A stretch of DNA of 64,000 nt from JAHEDH01 sp963753285 (lineage in GTDB: Bacteria > Actinomycetota > Acidimicrobiia > Spongiisociales > ZC4RG35), in contig CAVWBT010000001.1 in the NCBI GenBank assembly GCA_963753285.1, positions 558,001-622,000 on the forward strand, given 5' to 3'. This document shows positions 42,586 to 51,527 of the stretch, piece after piece. The position numbers were made by a program, and so were the translations under genes. Position 1 is the first letter of the stretch; each line of letters begins with the position of its first letter. The notes beneath the pieces were generated by a model that was not told where the DNA came from, ran no database searches, and saw only the letters and a program-made list of their open reading frames with translations.

Positions 42586-43719
42586 TCAGCTTCCCGCATC
42601 CTCCTCGGACGGCACATCCCCCGACGGCTGCTCGAGCGCCGTCTCCTCGAGAGACCTGCTCCCTTCTCCGGTAGAGGTCGGACGTTCCGCCACCTGGTGA
42701 AGCCACACCGTGTGCTGGGGGAACGGGATCTGGATGCCCTCGGCATCGAACGCCTCTTTGATGCGAGCGCGGATCAGCCTCGCAGTCGTCCACTGCTCGG
42801 AGGGCGCCACCTTCATCACCAGGCGGATGGCGATGGCGCTTTGACCGAACGCCTCGATCCCCCACAACTCGGGTTCCTCGAGGATCGTGGCGTTGGCCGG
42901 CGCCTCATCCCAGACCTCGTCGGCGACTCGCTTGATGACCTGCGTGGCGTGGCCGATGTCCGTGTCGTACGCCACCTCGATGTCGAGCACGGTGCGGGCC
43001 CACTCCTGTGACTTGTTGGCCACGCGTCGGATCTCGCCGTTCGGCACGTGCCAGAGCGTGCCGTCGATATCTCTGATCCGGGTCGTCCGCAGGTTGACGA
43101 CCTCGACCACTCCGGACGCCTCCCCCACGTCGATGATGTCACCGACCCCGTACTCGTCCTCGATGAACATGAAGATCCCGCTCAGAAAGTCCTTGACCAG
43201 GCTCTGCGCACCGAATCCCAGTGCCACCCCGACGATCCCGGCGCCGGCGATCAACGGACCGAGGTTCACACCGAACTCGGCAAGCGCCATTCCGATGCCG
43301 ATCAGATACACCATGATCGAGGCGACGTTGCCCACGACGGTGCCGACCGTCCGCGTCCGATGCGTGCTCCGCTCCGACGACTCCCTCAGCGCCAGCGCTC
43401 GAGCCAGTGCCCGTTGCCGCAGATTCTCCCGCGGCTCGGCGGCTGCTCGCTGCTCTGCCTCGGCGGCCGCCTCGGCCGCGTCCTTCTGCTGTCCTGCGAT
43501 GACACGTTCGATCGCACGGGAGATGAACCGCTGTAGGAACCTGTTGGCCAGCCAGGTGAGGGCGAGGATGATCGCTGCGTTCATCGGTCGGCCGATCCAC
43601 TCCGTGGCCTGCGCCAGACCCTCACTGCCGGTGGTGCGGAAGACCAGCCAGCACAACAGGCCGGGTTCGGTACCACACACATCTGTCAGCGTCACCTGGG
43701 CGAGCACGAACGTGGACAT
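42586..43719 (-). CDS. MscS-family mechanosensitive channel
   Basis: A 377-residue small-conductance mechanosensitive channel. Hydrophobic helices lie at about 45-65 and 125-185. The pore helix GPLIAGAGIVGVALGFGAQSLVKDFLSGIFMFIEDEYGVGDII is the MscS signature, followed by the beta domain (VEVVNLRTTRIRDIDGTLWHVPNG) and the alpha/beta cytoplasmic domain. A charged coiled-coil-like segment (AAEAAAEAEQRAAAEPRENLRQRALARALALRE written in part) sits between helices. The channel releases solutes on hypo-osmotic shock. ATG 43719 follows GGAGG. Confidence 0.92.
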   Translation of the reverse strand: MSTFVLAQVTLTDVCGTEPGLLCWLVFRTTGSEGLAQATEWIGRPMNAAIILALTWLANRFLQRFISRAIERVIAGQQKDAAEAAAEAEQRAAAEPRENLRQRALARALALRESSERSTHRTRTVGTVVGNVASIMVYLIGIGMALAEFGVNLGPLIAGAGIVGVALGFGAQSLVKDFLSGIFMFIEDEYGVGDIIDVGEASGVVEVVNLRTTRIRDIDGTLWHVPNGEIRRVANKSQEWARTVLDIEVAYDTDIGHATQVIKRVADEVWDEAPANATILEEPELWGIEAFGQSAIAIRLVMKVAPSEQWTTARLIRARIKEAFDAEGIQIPFPQHTVWLHQVAERPTSTGEGSRSLEETALEQPSGDVPSEEDAGS

Positions 43720-43866
43720 CGGTCCTCCATGGCCGGGTCTGGTCGGAAAAACCTACCCGAAAACGCAGGCTCTACCGGTCCTACCGGAGTCGCGCGTCTC
43801 CGATGCTCCGACGATCGAGGCCCGTCGGAACCTGTCAGAATCATGCGCCCGAGGATCCCATCACTC

Positions 43867-44352
43867 ATGACACAGAACCCACAACTCGATGTCCACATCG
43901 TCCTGGTGCATCCGGAGATTCCGCCGAATACGGGCAACGCCATGCGGTTGGCTGCGAACACGGGTGCGAGCCTGCACCTCATCGAGCCACTCGGGTTCAC
44001 CCTCGATGACGCCAGACTCCGCCGGGCCGGCATGGACTATCGAGAGCGGGCAGCAGTGACGGTTCACCCCGACGTCGACACCTGGCGGTCGCAGCATCGG
44101 GGCCGAGTCTTCGCTCTCGCCAAGTCGGGAACCACTTCGTACCACGAGGTCGCATACGAACCGGGAGACGCCCTGTTGTTCGGCCGGGAGTCGGTGGGTC
44201 TCGACCAGACCTTGTTGTCCGCCGACTGGCTGGACGCTGTGCTGTCGATTCCGATGCGGCCTGGGGTGCGGTCGCTGAACCTGTCGAACTCCGTTGCGGT
44301 CGTCACCTACGAGGTCTGGCGCCAGCAGGGCTTCGCCGGCAGCGAAGCGTGA
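43867..44352 (+). CDS. trmL: tRNA (cytidine(34)-2'-O)-methyltransferase TrmL
   Basis: A 161-residue SPOUT methyltransferase with the trefoil-knot motifs. The N-terminal IVLVHPEIPPNTGNAMRLAANTG and IEPLGFTLDDARLRRAGMDY closely follow E. coli TrmL. The knot is LLFGRESVGL and IPMRPGVRSLNLSNSVAVVTYEVWRQ. It methylates the wobble position of tRNA-Leu isoacceptors. The start is ambiguous: ATG 43867 gives MTQNPQLDVHIV, and ATG 43843 would add eight residues. Confidence 0.92.
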   Translation: MTQNPQLDVHIVLVHPEIPPNTGNAMRLAANTGASLHLIEPLGFTLDDARLRRAGMDYRERAAVTVHPDVDTWRSQHRGRVFALAKSGTTSYHEVAYEPGDALLFGRESVGLDQTLLSADWLDAVLSIPMRPGVRSLNLSNSVAVVTYEVWRQQGFAGSEA

Positions 44353-44389
44353 CCCGAACCACGCCGACGAGGTAGGACCGGCCGGTCGT

Positions 44390-44395
44390 TAGCCT
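44390..44395 (+). promoter_or_regulatory. -10 box (TAGCCT) of the exporter operon
   Basis: TAGCCT lies 7 nt before ATG 44403, with no Shine-Dalgarno sequence. Confidence 0.55.
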
Positions 44396-44402
44396 CCCGG
44401 CG

Positions 44403-45128
44403 ATGACTCCAGCGGTACGGGCCGAGCAGGCCACCAAGATCTACGGCTCCGGCGACACCGAGGTGCGGGCTCTCGACGGCGTGACCGTGTCGTTCGAACA
44501 GGGACGCTTCTCGGCGATCATGGGCCCGTCCGGTTCGGGCAAGTCGACACTGCTGCACTGCACCGCCGGTCTCGACGACCTGACGTCGGGAAAGGTCTTC
44601 ATCGGCGACCAGGACCTCGGGCTGCTCGGCGACCGGGAACTCACACTGCTGAGACGAACCCGAGTCGGCTTCGTCTTCCAGGCATTCAATCTCGTGCCGA
44701 CGCTCTCGGCGAGTGAGAACATCACGCTGCCGCTCGACATCGCCGGCACCAAGGTCGACCGTGAATGGTTCGACCGGGTGATCGGCGTTCTCGAGATCGG
44801 CGACCGCCTGAGCCATCGGCCTTCAGAGCTCTCCGGAGGCCAACAGCAACGGGTTGCGGTCGCACGGGCTTTGGCCTCGCGACCGGACGTGATCTTCGCG
44901 GACGAACCGTCGGGCAACCTCGACTCGAAGTCCGGAGCCCAACTGCTGCAGTTCCTCCGACTCGCCGTCGACGAGTTCCACCAGACGATCGTGATGGTCA
45001 CCCACGATCCGGTGGCAGCGGGATACGCCGACCGGGCCGTCTTCCTCGAGGACGGCAGAATCGTCGACGACATGCCCGGCCCGACGCCGGAAGCGGTCTT
45101 CGACAGGATGAAGACGCTCGAGGTCTGA
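44403..45128 (+). CDS. ABC transporter ATPase, MacB/LolD type
   Basis: A 241-residue ATPase. Walker A is MGPSGSGKST, the Q-loop region is FVFQAFNLVPTLSA, the signature is LSGGQQQR, Walker B is VIFADEPSGNLDS and the switch is MVTHDP. The type pairs with FtsX-like permeases in exporters or lipoprotein-handling systems. It is leaderless. Its stop overlaps the start of the permease (TGATG). Confidence 0.92.
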   Translation: MTPAVRAEQATKIYGSGDTEVRALDGVTVSFEQGRFSAIMGPSGSGKSTLLHCTAGLDDLTSGKVFIGDQDLGLLGDRELTLLRRTRVGFVFQAFNLVPTLSASENITLPLDIAGTKVDREWFDRVIGVLEIGDRLSHRPSELSGGQQQRVAVARALASRPDVIFADEPSGNLDSKSGAQLLQFLRLAVDEFHQTIVMVTHDPVAAGYADRAVFLEDGRIVDDMPGPTPEAVFDRMKTLEV

Positions 45129-47668
45129 TGCTCCGCGCCACCCTCAAGGGGCTTCTGGGTCACAAACTACGGATGGCCCTGACCGTCCTGGCCATCATGC
45201 TCGGGACCGGGCTGATCGCCGGCAGCTACGTCTTCACCGACACACTCGACCGGGTGTTCTCGGATCTGTTCTCCGAGTCGTTCGCCGGGATCGACGCCCA
45301 GGTGACGAGCGCCGTCGACGACGAACTGGCCTCGTTCACCTTCCCCGAGCGACTCCCCGAGAGCCTCGTGGAAGAGATCGATGCACTCGACGAAGTCGAG
45401 GTCGCAGTCGGAACCGTCGCCGGACTGGTGACCCTGATCGACCCGCAGGGAGAAGCGCTGGGAGGATTCGGGCCACCGACGATCGGCACCTCCTGGTCGG
45501 ACGAGGCGAGTCCGATCACGGTCCGGGACGGGGTCGCCCCGACCGGCGACCGCGATCTCGTGATCGACAGTTCGAGTGCCCGTCGCCTGGACATCGAGAT
45601 CGGGGACGAGGTCGGCGTCATCGCCCTCGGCGAGCCGGAGCGGTTCCGCGTCGTAGGGACCATCGGATTGGGCGGGTCGTCGAACTTCGGAGGAGCGACG
45701 TTCGTCGCCGTCACCTACGGGACGGCGCAGCGGCTCTTCGATGCCGCCGGCACCGTCGACACGATCTCGGTGGTCGGCGCCGGTGACATCTCGCCGGAGC
45801 GCCTCGTTGCGGCGATCGAGGCGATCGCTCCCGAGAACACGTCGGTGGTCGACGCCGCAACCGCCGCAGAGGAGCAGTTGTCGGGATTCAAGGAGGCGCT
45901 CGACTTCGTCAACACCTTCCTGTTGGCCTTCGGCTACGTGTCGCTGTTCGTCGGAGGCTTCCTGATCTTCAACACCTTCCAGGTGATCGTCGCCCAGCGA
46001 ACCCAGGAACTCGCCCTGTTCCGGGCGATCGGAGCCACCAAGCGACAAGTCCGCCGTATGGTGCTGGCCGAATCGTTCGTCGTGAGCATCATCGGCTCGC
46101 TCCTGGGAGTGGTGTTCGGCATCCTGCTCGCCATCGGCATTCGCGAGGCGTTCAGTCGCTTCGGCGGCGAGATCCCCGCCACGACGCCGCAGGTCCAGCT
46201 TCGCACCGTTCTCATCGCGGTCGCATCGGGCGTGTTCGTCACGCTCCTGTCCGCGCTCGTCCCGGCCTATCGCGCCAGCGCGGTGCCTCCGATCGCCGCT
46301 CTCCGGCAAGTGATGGCTCGCCCGAGCGGTCGATTGTTCCGGATCGTCACGATCGTCGGATCCGTGGTGTCCGTCATCGGCGCCGGGATCATCGCGGCGG
46401 GCCTGTTCCTCGACCCACCCGATCAGATCCCGCGAGCAGCGTTCGTGGGCGTCGGCGCCGCCCTGCTGTTCATCGGTCTTGCCGTCCTGTCGGCGGCGTT
46501 CGCGCGACCGCTGGGCCGAACCCTCGGCGCTCCGATTCGTGCAGCCTTCGGAACGATCGGACGCCTCTCCACGGAGAACGCCGTCCGCAATCCCGGACGT
46601 ACCGCCGTGACGTCGGCGGCACTCATGATCGGTGTTGCGCTGATGGTGTTCGTCACCATCCTGGCCTCCAGCCTCGAGGCCACCACGAACCAGCTGATCG
46701 AGGACACCTTCAAGACCGACCTGGTGGTGCAGCCGATCGGATTCGGGGGTGCCGGGCTCTCTCCCCGGCTCGCCGACGAGATCGAGGCGCTCGACGAGGT
46801 CGAACAGGTCACCCGCACGCGACAGGGCCCGATGCTGGTGGAGGGGGACGTCGAGTTCATCTCCGCCGCAGAATTGTCGAAGCTCACCGACGCCATCGAC
46901 ATCGAGGTCCTCGAAGGGGATCTCTCGGCCGTGGGCGTGGACGGAGTCGCAGTCTCGGAGAACGCCGCCGACGACCTCGACGTGACGGTTGGCGACACAC
47001 TGGACGTCGAGTTCGCCCGAACCGGAGAGCAGGTGCTCACGGTACGGGCGATCTACGCCCAGAGCGGACCGGTCGGCAGCTTCTACCTCGACCTCGACGG
47101 CTACCGGCAGAACTTCGTGGAGGACTTCGACCAGTCGATCTTCGTGAAGTTCGACAGAACCTTCGAGACGACAGCAGCACGCGAGGCGGTGGAAACGGTC
47201 CTCGACGGCTTCCCGGGCGCAACCAGCCTCGACCAGTCGGAGTTCGCCGACCAGGCGATCACCGGCATCCGGGGCTTCGTCGGACTGGTGTATGCCCTCC
47301 TCGCCCTGGCCCTGGTGATTGCGTTCGTCGGGATCGTGAACACGCTGCTGCTGTCGGTGATCGAGCGGACGAGGGAGATCGGCCTGCTGCGGGCAGTGGG
47401 GGCGACCCGCAAACAGGTCCGGCGCATGATCACCTGGGAGTCGGTCATCATCGCGGTCTACGGCGCGCTGCTCGGATCGGTGGTCGGCATCATCCTGGCC
47501 CGGGCGCTGGTCGAGGCACTCGACACCGATGAGATCGTCTTCCGGATCCCGATCGTCCAGGTCGTCGCGGCGGTGTTGCTCGCGATGATCGCCGGCGTCG
47601 TCGCAGCCATCTACCCGGCGCGACGGGCTGCCCGCCTGAACGTGTTGGAGGCGATCGCGTACGAATAG
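45128..47668 (+). CDS. Large FtsX-like ABC permease with two MacB_PCD/FtsX modules
   Basis: An 846-residue permease. Helix 1 is KLRMALTVLAIMLGTGLIAGSYV. An extracellular MacB-like domain follows, then an FtsX helix set (VNTFLLAFGYVSLFVGGFLIFNTF; SFVVSIIGSLLGVVFGILLAIG). After a middle set (IVTIVGSVVSVIGAGIIAAGLFL and others) and a second periplasmic domain comes a final FtsX set (GLVYALLALALVIAFVGIVNTLLLSVIERTREIGLLRAVGATRKQ). Both sets keep the LFRAIGATKRQ/LLRAVGATRKQ coupling motif. Two modules in one chain make a full permease. The cargo, possibly a lipid or peptide, is unknown. Confidence 0.9.
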   Translation: MLRATLKGLLGHKLRMALTVLAIMLGTGLIAGSYVFTDTLDRVFSDLFSESFAGIDAQVTSAVDDELASFTFPERLPESLVEEIDALDEVEVAVGTVAGLVTLIDPQGEALGGFGPPTIGTSWSDEASPITVRDGVAPTGDRDLVIDSSSARRLDIEIGDEVGVIALGEPERFRVVGTIGLGGSSNFGGATFVAVTYGTAQRLFDAAGTVDTISVVGAGDISPERLVAAIEAIAPENTSVVDAATAAEEQLSGFKEALDFVNTFLLAFGYVSLFVGGFLIFNTFQVIVAQRTQELALFRAIGATKRQVRRMVLAESFVVSIIGSLLGVVFGILLAIGIREAFSRFGGEIPATTPQVQLRTVLIAVASGVFVTLLSALVPAYRASAVPPIAALRQVMARPSGRLFRIVTIVGSVVSVIGAGIIAAGLFLDPPDQIPRAAFVGVGAALLFIGLAVLSAAFARPLGRTLGAPIRAAFGTIGRLSTENAVRNPGRTAVTSAALMIGVALMVFVTILASSLEATTNQLIEDTFKTDLVVQPIGFGGAGLSPRLADEIEALDEVEQVTRTRQGPMLVEGDVEFISAAELSKLTDAIDIEVLEGDLSAVGVDGVAVSENAADDLDVTVGDTLDVEFARTGEQVLTVRAIYAQSGPVGSFYLDLDGYRQNFVEDFDQSIFVKFDRTFETTAAREAVETVLDGFPGATSLDQSEFADQAITGIRGFVGLVYALLALALVIAFVGIVNTLLLSVIERTREIGLLRAVGATRKQVRRMITWESVIIAVYGALLGSVVGIILARALVEALDTDEIVFRIPIVQVVAAVLLAMIAGVVAAIYPARRAARLNVLEAIAYE

Positions 47669-47900
47669 TCAGGGCTGGCGCCCTCACGGCTGGTGTTCAG
47701 GATGGCGCCTTCACGCTCTTGGCTCTGCCCTGGTTGACGCGCCTGTGGGCGGTCGTCGGATTCGGCGTGATACGTCGCGGGCGATGTGAACATCGCCCCT
47801 ACCCGCACGAACACTGACATCTCCTTGGAAGCGGCCGAAGGCCCGAGAGCGCTCGCAGGGCCCTGAGCGCCGATGCGAGGCGAGGCCCGCGGCGGGTCGT
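47669..47900. other. Spacer with palindromes, no gene seen
   Basis: This 232-bp spacer between convergent genes contains short GC-rich hairpins, including a 9-bp stem at 47779-47798, and low-complexity GGCGCC-type segments. No convincing open frame is present. Confidence 0.6.
47779..47798. repeat. Palindromic element, GGGCGATGT arms
   Basis: GGGCGATGT and ACATCGCCC pair perfectly around a two-base GA loop and are followed by CCTACCCGC. It resembles widespread short intergenic palindromes and could also end transcription from both sides. Confidence 0.5.
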
Positions 47901-48374
47901 TCAATCGTGCTGCGCGGTTCGGATGCGCTCCATCACCGAGACGATCGTGTCCCGCTCGGCTTCGGTCAGCTTGCCGGTGAAGTGCTCTTCGAGATCGCCG
48001 AGGTGGATGGAGAGGGCATGTGAGAGCACGGCGCGGCCCTCTCCGGTGATTCCTACGTACTGCACTCTCCGATCGGTCTCACAGCTGCGTCGCTCGGCGT
48101 AGCCGGCGTCGACGAGCCGGGCAACCATGCGGGTGACGCCGCCTGAGGTGAGTGCGACCTGGTCGGCCAGCTCACCCATCGAGAGCTGCCCACCGGAGCG
48201 CTCGATCCGGAGCAGTCCTTCGAAGAGCGACTGATTGATTCCGGCGCGCTCGCGCAGCGACCGGTCAAAAGTTCGGTTGAGCTGGGCCATCGCCTCGAGC
48301 AGCACGCCGAATGTGTAGATCCGGCTGTCACTGCAGAGGGAATCGATGGCCGCTTCGCGATTGGTCTGCTGCAT
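47901..48374 (-). CDS. MarR-family transcriptional regulator
   Basis: A 157-residue winged-helix regulator. The DNA-binding region is at about residues 50-105 (QSLFEGLLRIERSGGQLSMGELADQVALTSGGVTRMVARLVDAGYAERRS), ending with DRRVQYVGITGEGRAVL, the wing. MarR proteins bind palindromes and are released by small ligands or oxidants. It is divergent from yceI with 114 bp between starts. That spacer holds two palindromes. ATG 48374 follows AAGGTGAT. Confidence 0.88.
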   Translation of the reverse strand: MQQTNREAAIDSLCSDSRIYTFGVLLEAMAQLNRTFDRSLRERAGINQSLFEGLLRIERSGGQLSMGELADQVALTSGGVTRMVARLVDAGYAERRSCETDRRVQYVGITGEGRAVLSHALSIHLGDLEEHFTGKLTEAERDTIVSVMERIRTAQHD

Positions 48375-48389
48375 CACACCATCACCTTA

Positions 48390-48403
48390 CAACTCAATAG
48401 TTG
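48390..48403. promoter_or_regulatory. Inverted repeat, MarR operator candidate 1
   Basis: CAACT-CAAT-AGTTG overlaps the yceI -35 box and lies 16 bp from the marR start, so it could control both genes. Confidence 0.45.
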
Positions 48404-48429
48404 ACATCTCAATCATCTTCCTCTAGATT
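48401..48429 (+). promoter_or_regulatory. Sigma-70-type promoter of yceI
   Basis: Consensus -35 TTGACA (48401-48406), a 17-bp spacer and -10 TAGATT (48424-48429). This is among the most canonical promoters in the window. Confidence 0.65.
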
Positions 48430-48433
48430 TGGT

Positions 48434-48443
48434 TGAGTACTCA
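48434..48443. promoter_or_regulatory. Perfect palindrome, MarR operator candidate 2
   Basis: TGAGTACTCA is a perfect 10-bp palindrome at the expected yceI transcription start; a related half (CTGAGTTCTC) follows. Confidence 0.45.
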
Positions 48444-48488
48444 GATAAAAGGCTGAGTTCTCGGATCATCACACAAAGGAGCACCACC

Positions 48489-49034
48489 GTGGCAGAGACC
48501 CTCACCAAGCCGGAAGTCGGAAGCTGGACCTTCGACCCCGCCCACACCTCGATCGGATTCACCGTCAAGCACCTCATGGCAGCCAAGGTCCGCGGCAGCT
48601 TCAAGAGCTTCTCCGGCACCATCAGCCAGGGCGAAGACGCAGCCTCCACGTCTGCGACCGTGACCATCGAAGCCGCATCGATCGACACCGGCGCCGAGGA
48701 CCGGGACAACCATCTCCGCAGCGCCGACTTCCTCGATGTCGAGAACCATCCCCAGATCACGTTCGAAACCACTTCGATCACCCAGGCCGGCAGCGGCTTC
48801 GAGGTGGCCGGTGATCTCACGATTCGCGACATCACCAAGCCCGTCACGCTCGACATGAACTACGGCGGGATCGTCAGCGACCCATGGGGCAATGACAAGG
48901 CGATCTTCTCCGGTGAAACGAAGATCAACCGCGAGGAGTTCGGTCTCACATGGAACCAGGCCCTCGAGGCAGGCGGCTGGCTCGTCGGCAAGGACGTCTT
49001 CGTCGAGGTCGAGGTCCAGGCAGCCAAGGCCTGA
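48489..49034 (+). CDS. YceI-family lipocalin-like protein
   Basis: A 181-residue YceI-type beta-barrel that binds polyisoprenoid-like lipids. The signature WTFDPAHTSIGFTVKHLMAAKVRGSFKSFSG is at residues 13-43. Other family parts are DTGAEDRDNHLRSADFLDVENHPQITFETT and LTIRDITKPVTLDM. No signal peptide is seen, so this copy is cytoplasmic, as in many actinobacteria. GTG 48489 follows AAAGGAG at 7 nt, and expression is probably under the divergent MarR. Confidence 0.92.
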   Translation: MAETLTKPEVGSWTFDPAHTSIGFTVKHLMAAKVRGSFKSFSGTISQGEDAASTSATVTIEAASIDTGAEDRDNHLRSADFLDVENHPQITFETTSITQAGSGFEVAGDLTIRDITKPVTLDMNYGGIVSDPWGNDKAIFSGETKINREEFGLTWNQALEAGGWLVGKDVFVEVEVQAAKA

Positions 49035-49054
49035 ATCGACTCGCCCATCCGATC

Positions 49055-49080
49055 GAGCCCCCCGGATCTCCGGGGGGCTC
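49055..49080. terminator. Bidirectional terminator between the yceI and MFS genes
   Basis: A perfect 11-bp stem (GAGCCCCCCGG / CCGGGGGGCTC) with an ATCT loop lies 20 bp after yceI and 3 bp from the end of the convergent MFS gene. Confidence 0.7.
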
Positions 49081-49083
49081 GAC

Positions 49084-50250
49084 TCACGCCACCAACTCGA
49101 CCGGTTCCCGAGTGACCAGAAGTGCACTGAGGAACACCAATGCCATCGCGGACCAGCCGGGGACATAGGTGTCGAGACGATCGACCGAGTACCCGAACGC
49201 GGGCGCGCCCAGCCCGAGCCCGAGCAGGAAGCCCGCCAGGACGATCCCGGAACCTCGCCCGGCCCGACGTGTTGGAACCGCCTGGATGATTGCGAGCATC
49301 CCCACGGCATTCCACGAACTGGCCGACAGACCCGTCGTGAACGCCGCGACCCAGACCAGCCACGGGGCGGACTCCGCCGCAATGAGCAACAGCGCCGAGA
49401 CCGCCGAGAGCATCGAGATGATCCGGAGGGAGGGCATGGCACCAAGACTCCTCTCCGAGAGCCTCCCCCATCCGATCCGGCCCGCCACACCGACAGAGCC
49501 GACAAAGGCCACGACGTACCCGGCCACCGCCGCCGAGTACCCGAGAGCCTCCTCGGCGTACAGCGGCAGGTATGTGAAGATCGCCGTTCCTGCGAACCCG
49601 AGGAGAAACCCGTAGATCGCCAACGATCTGATCACGGGAGGCATCCGTTCGGCGGTTGGCTCCGAACCGATGTCGGTTTCGGCATCGACGTCTGTGGGAA
49701 GACTCACGAATGCCCACAGGCCGCAGGCCAGCCCGGCGACGCCGAAGACCGCAATCGCCCACCGCCAGCCAAACGAGAGTGTGATGACAGGCAGCAACAA
49801 CCCGCCGAGAAACGTCCCGGCCTGGACGCCGGACTGCTTGATGCCGGTGATGACCCCACGTTTCCCCGCAGGAACGTGCATCGAGATGAGCTTGTTGGTC
49901 GCCGGGTTGGCGATCGCCTGCCCGACGCCGCCGACGAGTGCGAAGAGCGCCACCAAGGCGAACACTGGAGACACCGACATGGCCGCCAGCGCTCCACCGG
50001 CTGCGATCAGCGTGACGATGGTCGCCCGTCGCGCACCGATTCGATCCGTCAATGTCCCCACCGAAGGCGAGATGAACGCACCCGAGATCGTCATGGCGGT
50101 GACCAGCGCCCCGACCTGCCACCGGTCGACGCCGAACTCGTCGATGAGTTCGGAGGCCAGCACCGCGAAGACCACGAGCCCGAACGTGCTGAACCCCATG
50201 GTGCCCGCAAGCAGTGCAGGGAAGCTGAACCGTGGTGGCTGCGACGTCAC
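49084..50250 (-). CDS. Major facilitator superfamily transporter
   Basis: A 388-residue MFS protein with twelve predicted helices. The motif-A loop between helices 2 and 3 is GTLTDRIGARRATIV, the second-half equivalent is RIGWGRLSERSLG. Helices 5-6 are PVITLSFGWRWAIAVFGVAG. It resembles predicted drug or metabolite exporters of the YbfB/NarK-like shape; the substrate is not readable. GTG 50250 is leaderless with TAGCGT 6 nt upstream. Confidence 0.87.
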   Translation of the reverse strand: MTSQPPRFSFPALLAGTMGFSTFGLVVFAVLASELIDEFGVDRWQVGALVTAMTISGAFISPSVGTLTDRIGARRATIVTLIAAGGALAAMSVSPVFALVALFALVGGVGQAIANPATNKLISMHVPAGKRGVITGIKQSGVQAGTFLGGLLLPVITLSFGWRWAIAVFGVAGLACGLWAFVSLPTDVDAETDIGSEPTAERMPPVIRSLAIYGFLLGFAGTAIFTYLPLYAEEALGYSAAVAGYVVAFVGSVGVAGRIGWGRLSERSLGAMPSLRIISMLSAVSALLLIAAESAPWLVWVAAFTTGLSASSWNAVGMLAIIQAVPTRRAGRGSGIVLAGFLLGLGLGAPAFGYSVDRLDTYVPGWSAMALVFLSALLVTREPVELVA

Positions 50251-50256
50251 ACCGGC

Positions 50257-50262
50257 ACGCTA
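50257..50262 (-). promoter_or_regulatory. -10 box (TAGCGT) of the MFS gene
   Basis: TAGCGT on the minus strand is 6 nt before GTG 50250. The divergent hydrolase has the weaker TAGGAC 6 nt before ATG 50312. Confidence 0.5.
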
Positions 50263-50311
50263 CCCCTACGATCGATCGAGTCGTCGGCTCAGAAGCCGAT
50301 AGGACCATCGC

Positions 50312-51484
50312 ATGGCATCTCCTCTCCTCTTCACGTACGGCTTCGTGGCACTCCTGCTGACGGTCAACGCGCTGCGCAGACTGCGACGCCCGAACGCGCC
50401 GTTCCCGCCACTGTGGCTGCCCGCGATGCTCACGAGCTCACTCGCCCCGTTCTGGCTGCTGTCCCGCCTGGCGGCCGGCGCAGTGCTTCTGGTCGCCGGC
50501 GGGACGAGGCTCGCCATGGGGAGGCTGGGGCTCTGGATGCTCGGGCTGTCGATTGTCGGCCTGCTCATCGTGATCGCACGCGACCAACGCTCGGCTCAGA
50601 GACTGAGAGACCGGATCCGCACGCCATTGTTCTTCGAGTCGCTGCCGACGCTGTTGACCGGACGGCCGATCCCGACCCCTCCGGACATCGAACAGCTCGA
50701 CGAGGTCCCCTACGACGACTCGAACACCTTCGACCTGATCCGCTCAGCCGTGCCCTCGAGCGAGCGGCCGGTGTTCGTGTATGTACATGGTGGAGGCTGG
50801 ACCGGGGGCGGCCCCCAGAAGCAGGCCCGCCGCATGTATCACTCGCTCGCGCGGGCGGGTTGGGCGGTCGTTGCGCTCCGATACCCATTCGCCCCGGAGG
50901 CGGCGATTCGCGACCAAGTCCTCGCCATCAAGCGCGCACTGAGACACCTGGTCGACAACGCCGATCACTACGGCATCCACCCCCATCGCATGGTGCTGTC
51001 GGGTAGCTCGGCAGGCGGGCACCTCGCTGCGCTGACGGCGCTTCGGTCCGCAGACGACCTCGGTGGCGACTTCGCCGATGTCGACGTGATGGGATGCGTC
51101 CCGATGTACGGCATCTACGACATGGCGAACCGGAACCGGACCCGACCGAATTGGCCTTATGTGGATCGAGACGTGATGAAAGGCTCGTACCGGGAGAAAT
51201 CCGACGAGTTCCACGCGGTCTCACCGCTCGATCACGTCAGGCGGGACGCTCCACCGTTCCTCGTGATCCACGGCACCCACGACTCGTTGGTGCCGATCGC
51301 CGAAGCAGAGGTCTTCGTCGACGCCATGCAGCAGGCGGGCGCCGCCGTCGACTTCGTACGCGTCTCCGGAGCGCAACACGGCTTCGATGCGGTGTCCTCG
51401 AACGTGAGCCGCCACGTCGGCGCACTGGTCGCGACCTGGGTCACCGAGTTGGTCGAGGAGAAGAGACACACCCCGGATCGCTGA
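50312..51484 (+). CDS. Membrane-anchored alpha/beta hydrolase (HSL-like esterase)
   Basis: A 390-residue hydrolase. Residues 1 to about 95 hold two or three membrane helices (LLFTYGFVALLLTVNALRRL; GLWMLGLSIVGLLIVIA). The catalytic domain follows, with the HSL oxyanion motif HGGGW near residue 160, nucleophile GSSAGG near 232, acid in HGTHDSLVP near 328 and histidine in GAQHGFD near 353. It is a carboxylesterase or lipase; the substrate is unknown. It is divergent from the MFS gene with 61 bp between starts. Confidence 0.88.
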   Translation: MASPLLFTYGFVALLLTVNALRRLRRPNAPFPPLWLPAMLTSSLAPFWLLSRLAAGAVLLVAGGTRLAMGRLGLWMLGLSIVGLLIVIARDQRSAQRLRDRIRTPLFFESLPTLLTGRPIPTPPDIEQLDEVPYDDSNTFDLIRSAVPSSERPVFVYVHGGGWTGGGPQKQARRMYHSLARAGWAVVALRYPFAPEAAIRDQVLAIKRALRHLVDNADHYGIHPHRMVLSGSSAGGHLAALTALRSADDLGGDFADVDVMGCVPMYGIYDMANRNRTRPNWPYVDRDVMKGSYREKSDEFHAVSPLDHVRRDAPPFLVIHGTHDSLVPIAEAEVFVDAMQQAGAAVDFVRVSGAQHGFDAVSSNVSRHVGALVATWVTELVEEKRHTPDR

Positions 51485-51527
51485 ACCCGCATCCGTCGCT
51501 TCGTCCAGGCGGTGACGGACTTCCGAA

